DNA of 64,000 nt. Origin: Ruegeria sp. Ofav3-42. Lineage in GTDB: Bacteria > Pseudomonadota > Alphaproteobacteria > Rhodobacterales > Rhodobacteraceae. The position numbers and the translations under genes were made by a program. Shown one piece after another: positions 61,250-64,000 of the stretch. Position 1 is the first letter of the stretch, and each line of letters starts with the position of its first letter. The notes beneath the pieces are model-generated. The model saw nothing but the letters and a program-made list of their open reading frames with translations, had not been told where the DNA came from and searched no databases. The stretch is from positions 124,001 to 188,000 of the forward strand of contig NZ_JAKRGB010000005.1 in the NCBI RefSeq assembly GCF_022347725.1. Direction: 5' to 3'.

Positions 61250-61462
61250 GTGACGACCAATATGGGGAAATTTGACAGAGCGGTACGTGTTACCGCTGCA
61301 GGGGTTCTGCTGTTTTTGGCCTTCGGTACGACGTTGGCGGGATCGGGCGTTCTGTTCTGGGGCGCATTGATCTTCGCGGCCGTTTTTTCAGTGACCGCAC
61401 TGATGGGCAATTGCCCCATCTACAGCGTCATTGGCCTGAAAACTTGCCGGAATTGCGGATGA
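61250..61462 (+). CDS. DUF2892 (YgaP-like) small membrane protein
   Basis: A 70-residue protein with two hydrophobic segments (RVTAAGVLLFLAFGTTLAG; VLFWGALIFAAVFSVTALMG) and the Cys motif NCPIYSVIGLKTCRNC. DUF2892 domains occur fused or next to rhodanese and sulfide-oxidation genes. The GTG at 61250 has GGAG nine to ten bases upstream. Its stop overlaps the next start (ATGA). It starts the sulfide operon. Confidence 0.82.
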   Translation: MTTNMGKFDRAVRVTAAGVLLFLAFGTTLAGSGVLFWGALIFAAVFSVTALMGNCPIYSVIGLKTCRNCG

Positions 61463-61893
61463 CCGGGACAGAGTTTACCCCCTTCGCTTCGCTGGCTGGT
61501 GGCATCCTGATCGGCGTCGCCTCGACCCTGTTGATGCTTAATCTGGGGCGCGTTATGGGCGCCACTGGCATTTTGGCGGGGTTGATCCAACCAGCGTCAG
61601 GTCAGGAATTCGGCTGGCGTGCAGCATTGGTCGCAGGGATGGTTTCGGGTCCTGTGGTCGTTTGGCTGGCTACGGGCGACATGCCCGCGGTCGACGTGCC
61701 CGTATCAACTGCTGCTTTGCTGATCGGAGGGCTGATCGTCGGCGTCGGTGTGACCTTCGGAGCGGGTTGCACCTCGGGTCACGGCGTGTGCGGAATGGCC
61801 CGGCTCAGCCCGCGTTCCATCGTCGCAACGCTCACTTTTATGGTCTTCACCTTCGCCACTGTTTTCGTGGTTCGACACGTGATCGGAGCCTGA
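61459..61893 (+). CDS. YeeE/YedE family membrane protein, first half
   Basis: A 144-residue protein with about four or five segments. It holds the YeeE/YedE signature GVTFGAGCTSGHGVCGMARLSPRS with the Cys involved in thiosulfate or sulfur-species transport. Full YeeE is about 350 residues; here the two halves are separate genes (the next gene is the second), as in many BigR-type operons. Start overlaps the DUF2892 stop. Confidence 0.88.
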   Translation: MTGTEFTPFASLAGGILIGVASTLLMLNLGRVMGATGILAGLIQPASGQEFGWRAALVAGMVSGPVVVWLATGDMPAVDVPVSTAALLIGGLIVGVGVTFGAGCTSGHGVCGMARLSPRSIVATLTFMVFTFATVFVVRHVIGA

Positions 61894-61896
61894 TCC

Positions 61897-62334
61897 ATGA
61901 AACTGATAGTCACTTATCTGATCGGCTTGATTTTTGGTGTTGGGATTTCTGTTTCTGGCATGGTTAACCCAGCTAAGGTGTTAAATTTCTTTGACCTTGC
62001 CGGAACATGGGACCCATCCCTAATCTTTGTGATGGGCGGAGCGCTGGTCACAACGTTCTTCGGTTACATACTGGTGTTCGGGAGAGCGGCACCGCTGTAC
62101 GCGAACAATTTCAGCCTGCCCACCTCACGCGACATAGACACAAAACTTGTCGGTGGGGCCGCGCTGTTCGGCGTCGGGTGGGGGCTGTCCGGGTTCTGCC
62201 CCGGCGGGGCAATACCCGCGCTTGGAACGGGAAACTGGCATGTGTTTGCCTTCCTGGCGGCCCTGATCGCTGGGATCTTTCTGGCCAAATTCATTCAATC
62301 TGTTGCGGCGGGCCGCGCCCGGGCCAAGATCTGA
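61897..62334 (+). CDS. YeeE/YedE family membrane protein, second half (DUF6691-like)
   Basis: A 145-residue membrane protein. Signature GVGWGLSGFCPGGAIPALGTGNW contains the conserved Cys. The N-terminus LIVTYLIGLIFGVGISVSGMVNPAKVLNFFDLAGTWDPSL is family-typical. With the preceding gene it would make one transporter for thiosulfate or a reduced sulfur species. Three bases separate the two genes. Confidence 0.88.
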   Translation: MKLIVTYLIGLIFGVGISVSGMVNPAKVLNFFDLAGTWDPSLIFVMGGALVTTFFGYILVFGRAAPLYANNFSLPTSRDIDTKLVGGAALFGVGWGLSGFCPGGAIPALGTGNWHVFAFLAALIAGIFLAKFIQSVAAGRARAKI

Positions 62335-62359
62335 CCGATAACCGGAGGAGAAACTCGAA

Positions 62360-63244
62360 ATGACCAACTATCCCGTTAATCTCGACACGAAGCCGACCGT
62401 TCAGGCCTTTTTTGATGAGGCCACCAACACCATAAGCTACATCGTGAAAGATCCGACATCACTGGCCTGCGCGATTGTCGACAGCGTTATGGATATTGAT
62501 TACTCGGCCGGTCGGATCACCTACGATCACGCGGACGAACTGATCCGGCAGATTCAGGATCAGGGTCTGAAGCTTGAGTGGATCATTGAAACCCATGTCC
62601 ATGCGGACCATCTTTCGGCTGCACCCTATATTCAGGAAAAGCTGGGGGGCAAGATCGGGATCGGTTCGAACATTCTGGTGGTGCAGGACACCTTTGGCAA
62701 AGTCTTCAATGAAGGCACCGAATTCCAGCGTGATGGATCGCAATTTGATGCCCTGTTCGAAGATGGCGACACTTACATGGTCGGCAACATGCAGGCATTC
62801 GCAATGTACACGCCGGGCCATACCCCGGCTTGCATGGTGCATGTTATGGGCGATGCCGCTTTTGTAGGTGATACGTTGTTCATGCCGGACGGCGGGTCGG
62901 CCCGGGCTGATTTCCCCGGTGGCGATGCCGGGGTTTTGTATGACTCGATTCAAAAGGTTTTGGCCCTGCCGGCTGAAACCCGCTTGTTCATGTGTCATGA
63001 CTACGGACCAAACGGCCGCGATATTGCTTGGGAAACCACCGTGGCCGAGGAAAAAGCTTCGAATATCCATGTCGGAGGCGGGAAGACGAAAGACGAATTC
63101 GTCAAATTCCGGAACGAGCGCGACGCGGTGCTGGACATGCCGAAACTCATCATTCCATCGCTTCAGGTCAATATGCGCGCTGGTGAGGTGCCGACCGACA
63201 GCGACGGAAATCCGATGCTCAAGGTTCCCGTGAACAGCCTTTGA
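62360..63244 (+). CDS. Persulfide dioxygenase / metallo-beta-lactamase-fold hydrolase (ETHE1-like, Blh)
   Basis: A 294-residue MBL-fold protein. Metal motif THVHADHLSAA, then GHTPACMVHVMGDAAFVGDTLF and a late FMCHDYGPNGRD. The glyoxalase-II-like ETHE1 group oxidises glutathione persulfide to sulfite; in BigR-type operons the homologue (Blh) accompanies YeeE/YedE and SQR. The GGAGGAGAAACTCGAA before the ATG is strong. Follows the YeeE halves in the same operon. Confidence 0.88.
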   Translation: MTNYPVNLDTKPTVQAFFDEATNTISYIVKDPTSLACAIVDSVMDIDYSAGRITYDHADELIRQIQDQGLKLEWIIETHVHADHLSAAPYIQEKLGGKIGIGSNILVVQDTFGKVFNEGTEFQRDGSQFDALFEDGDTYMVGNMQAFAMYTPGHTPACMVHVMGDAAFVGDTLFMPDGGSARADFPGGDAGVLYDSIQKVLALPAETRLFMCHDYGPNGRDIAWETTVAEEKASNIHVGGGKTKDEFVKFRNERDAVLDMPKLIIPSLQVNMRAGEVPTDSDGNPMLKVPVNSL

Positions 63245-63261
63245 TTGGTGGGGGAAGACAC

Positions 63262-64000
63262 ATGGAACTTAGAAAAATCACCCCGCAGTTCACTGCGAGC
63301 CCGCAAATCTCGATCGAAGATGTCGCTGTGGCTGCCGCCAACGGATACCGCGCCATCCTCTGCAACCGCCCCGATGGAGAGGCCGCCGACCAACCTTCGT
63401 TCGAAGAAATCGAGGCGGCCGCCAAGGCAGCCGGGATCGAGGCCCGCTACGCTCCGATCCAAAGCGGCATGGTGCGGGATGAGGATGTGGCAGCGTTCGG
63501 GGTGGCCTTGCAGGATCTGCCAAAGCCGGTACTGGCCTATTGCCGCACCGGTACACGATCGGTGACTTTATGGTCCTTTAACGAAGCGCCAACCCGCCCT
63601 ATGGCTGAAATTCTGGCGGCGACCGGCGCTGCGGGCTATGACATGAACGGTGTTGCGCGCCGGATTGCCAATGGAGGTAAAACACCCACGGACACCGGCG
63701 ATGCACATTTCGACGTGGTCATCGTCGGAGGGGGCGCGGGCGGGATTTCGGTCGCCGCAAGCCTCAAGTCTCGCAAATCCGATCTGAATATCGCGGTCAT
63801 CGATCCGGCTGACATTCACTACTATCAACCCGGATGGACGATGGTCGGAGGCGGCATCTTTGATGCCCAAACCACGGCGCGGACCATGGGCAGCCTGATC
63901 CCCAAAGGGGTGCACTGGCTGAAATCCGCAGTTGCGGCATTTGAGCCGGGGAATAATGCGGTGATCCTGGATGGATGCCGAGTGGTGAAATATGACCGGC
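63262..64000 (+). CDS. DUF442 sulfurtransferase / sulfide:quinone reductase fusion, 3' part outside the window
   Basis: The frame is open from ATG 63262 (GGGGGAAG upstream) to the last base, 246 residues visible. Residues 1 to about 140 are a DUF442 phosphatase-like/rhodanese domain (ASPQISIEDVAVAAANGYRA, active-site loop YCRTGTRS with Cys and Arg). After a short linker comes an FAD domain: VVIVGGGAGGISVAASL, then PADIHYYQPGWTMVGGG, the SQR start. The fused protein would oxidise sulfide to a persulfide and hand the sulfur to an acceptor. In BigR operons the two domains are often fused this way. Confidence 0.88.
   Translation, partial: MELRKITPQFTASPQISIEDVAVAAANGYRAILCNRPDGEAADQPSFEEIEAAAKAAGIEARYAPIQSGMVRDEDVAAFGVALQDLPKPVLAYCRTGTRSVTLWSFNEAPTRPMAEILAATGAAGYDMNGVARRIANGGKTPTDTGDAHFDVVIVGGGAGGISVAASLKSRKSDLNIAVIDPADIHYYQPGWTMVGGGIFDAQTTARTMGSLIPKGVHWLKSAVAAFEPGNNAVILDGCRVVKYDR

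Overview
The window looks like a chromosomal stretch of an aerobic, metabolically versatile alphaproteobacterium, most likely of the Rhodobacteraceae (Roseobacter group). The GC-rich coding style, the many ABC branched-chain-type and tripartite tricarboxylate transporters, the Rieske oxygenases and the sulfide-oxidation module all fit. This placement is inferred from gene content; there is no rRNA or other marker gene. I see no rRNA, tRNA, CRISPR array, transposase or phage gene. The first gene (siderophore-interacting protein) and the last (sulfide:quinone reductase fusion) run off the window.

Region 1 (about 0.8-30 kb) is a large catabolic island. A [2Fe-2S]/Mo hydroxylase with its FAD subunit, a 6-hydroxynicotinate-reductase-like iron-sulfur protein, a UPF0280 protein, two DUF1185 proteins and a complete LivK-LivHM-LivG-LivF transporter lie on the minus strand in near-continuous overlap (24548 down to 12788). 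A MarR regulator follows. An enamidase-like amidohydrolase, a type III CoA-transferase, a 7Fe ferredoxin, a ferredoxin-NADP reductase, and a CoA ligase / acyl-CoA dehydrogenase / DUF35 / thiolase-like / SDR / enoyl-CoA hydratase set complete it. A second Liv transporter diverges at 24.9 kb. Together these suggest hydroxylation of an N-heteroaromatic acid, ferredoxin-dependent ring reduction, hydrolytic ring opening, then CoA-dependent beta-oxidation-like breakdown. The logic is that of anaerobic nicotinate fermentation (Eubacterium barkeri), here in an apparently aerobic proteobacterium.

Region 2 (30-38 kb) holds an aldehyde dehydrogenase, a flavin reductase, an AMP-dependent CoA ligase, and a tripartite tricarboxylate transporter (TctCBA) with a fumarase-superfamily lyase and a divergent LysR regulator.

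Region 3 (39-56 kb) holds two related pairs of a Rieske oxygenase and a TetR regulator. One pair comes with an NAD-linked [2Fe-2S] reductase and a stand-alone ABC-type six-helix membrane domain. It also holds a patatin lipoprotein, a DUF1501/DUF1800 pair, a GPH-type symporter, a DUF2141 protein, a FadL-type porin and a third TetR.

Region 4 (56-64 kb) holds a cis/trans fatty-acid isomerase divergent from a Crp/Fnr regulator, followed by a sulfide/persulfide module: DUF2892, two YeeE/YedE halves, persulfide dioxygenase and a DUF442-SQR fusion.

The strongest pattern not explained by genes alone is three families of palindromic sites in promoter regions. Class A is GTTAGTGTACTAAY-like, at 6895, 9805, 9851, 9907, 24576 and 24820. 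Class B is AGTGANCGNTCACT, at 6914, 24850, 31659, 40338 and 53386. Class C is TTGTC-N6-GACAA, at 40291, 43503, 47486 and 50913. They tie scattered operons into overlapping regulons, and several promoters carry two classes at once.
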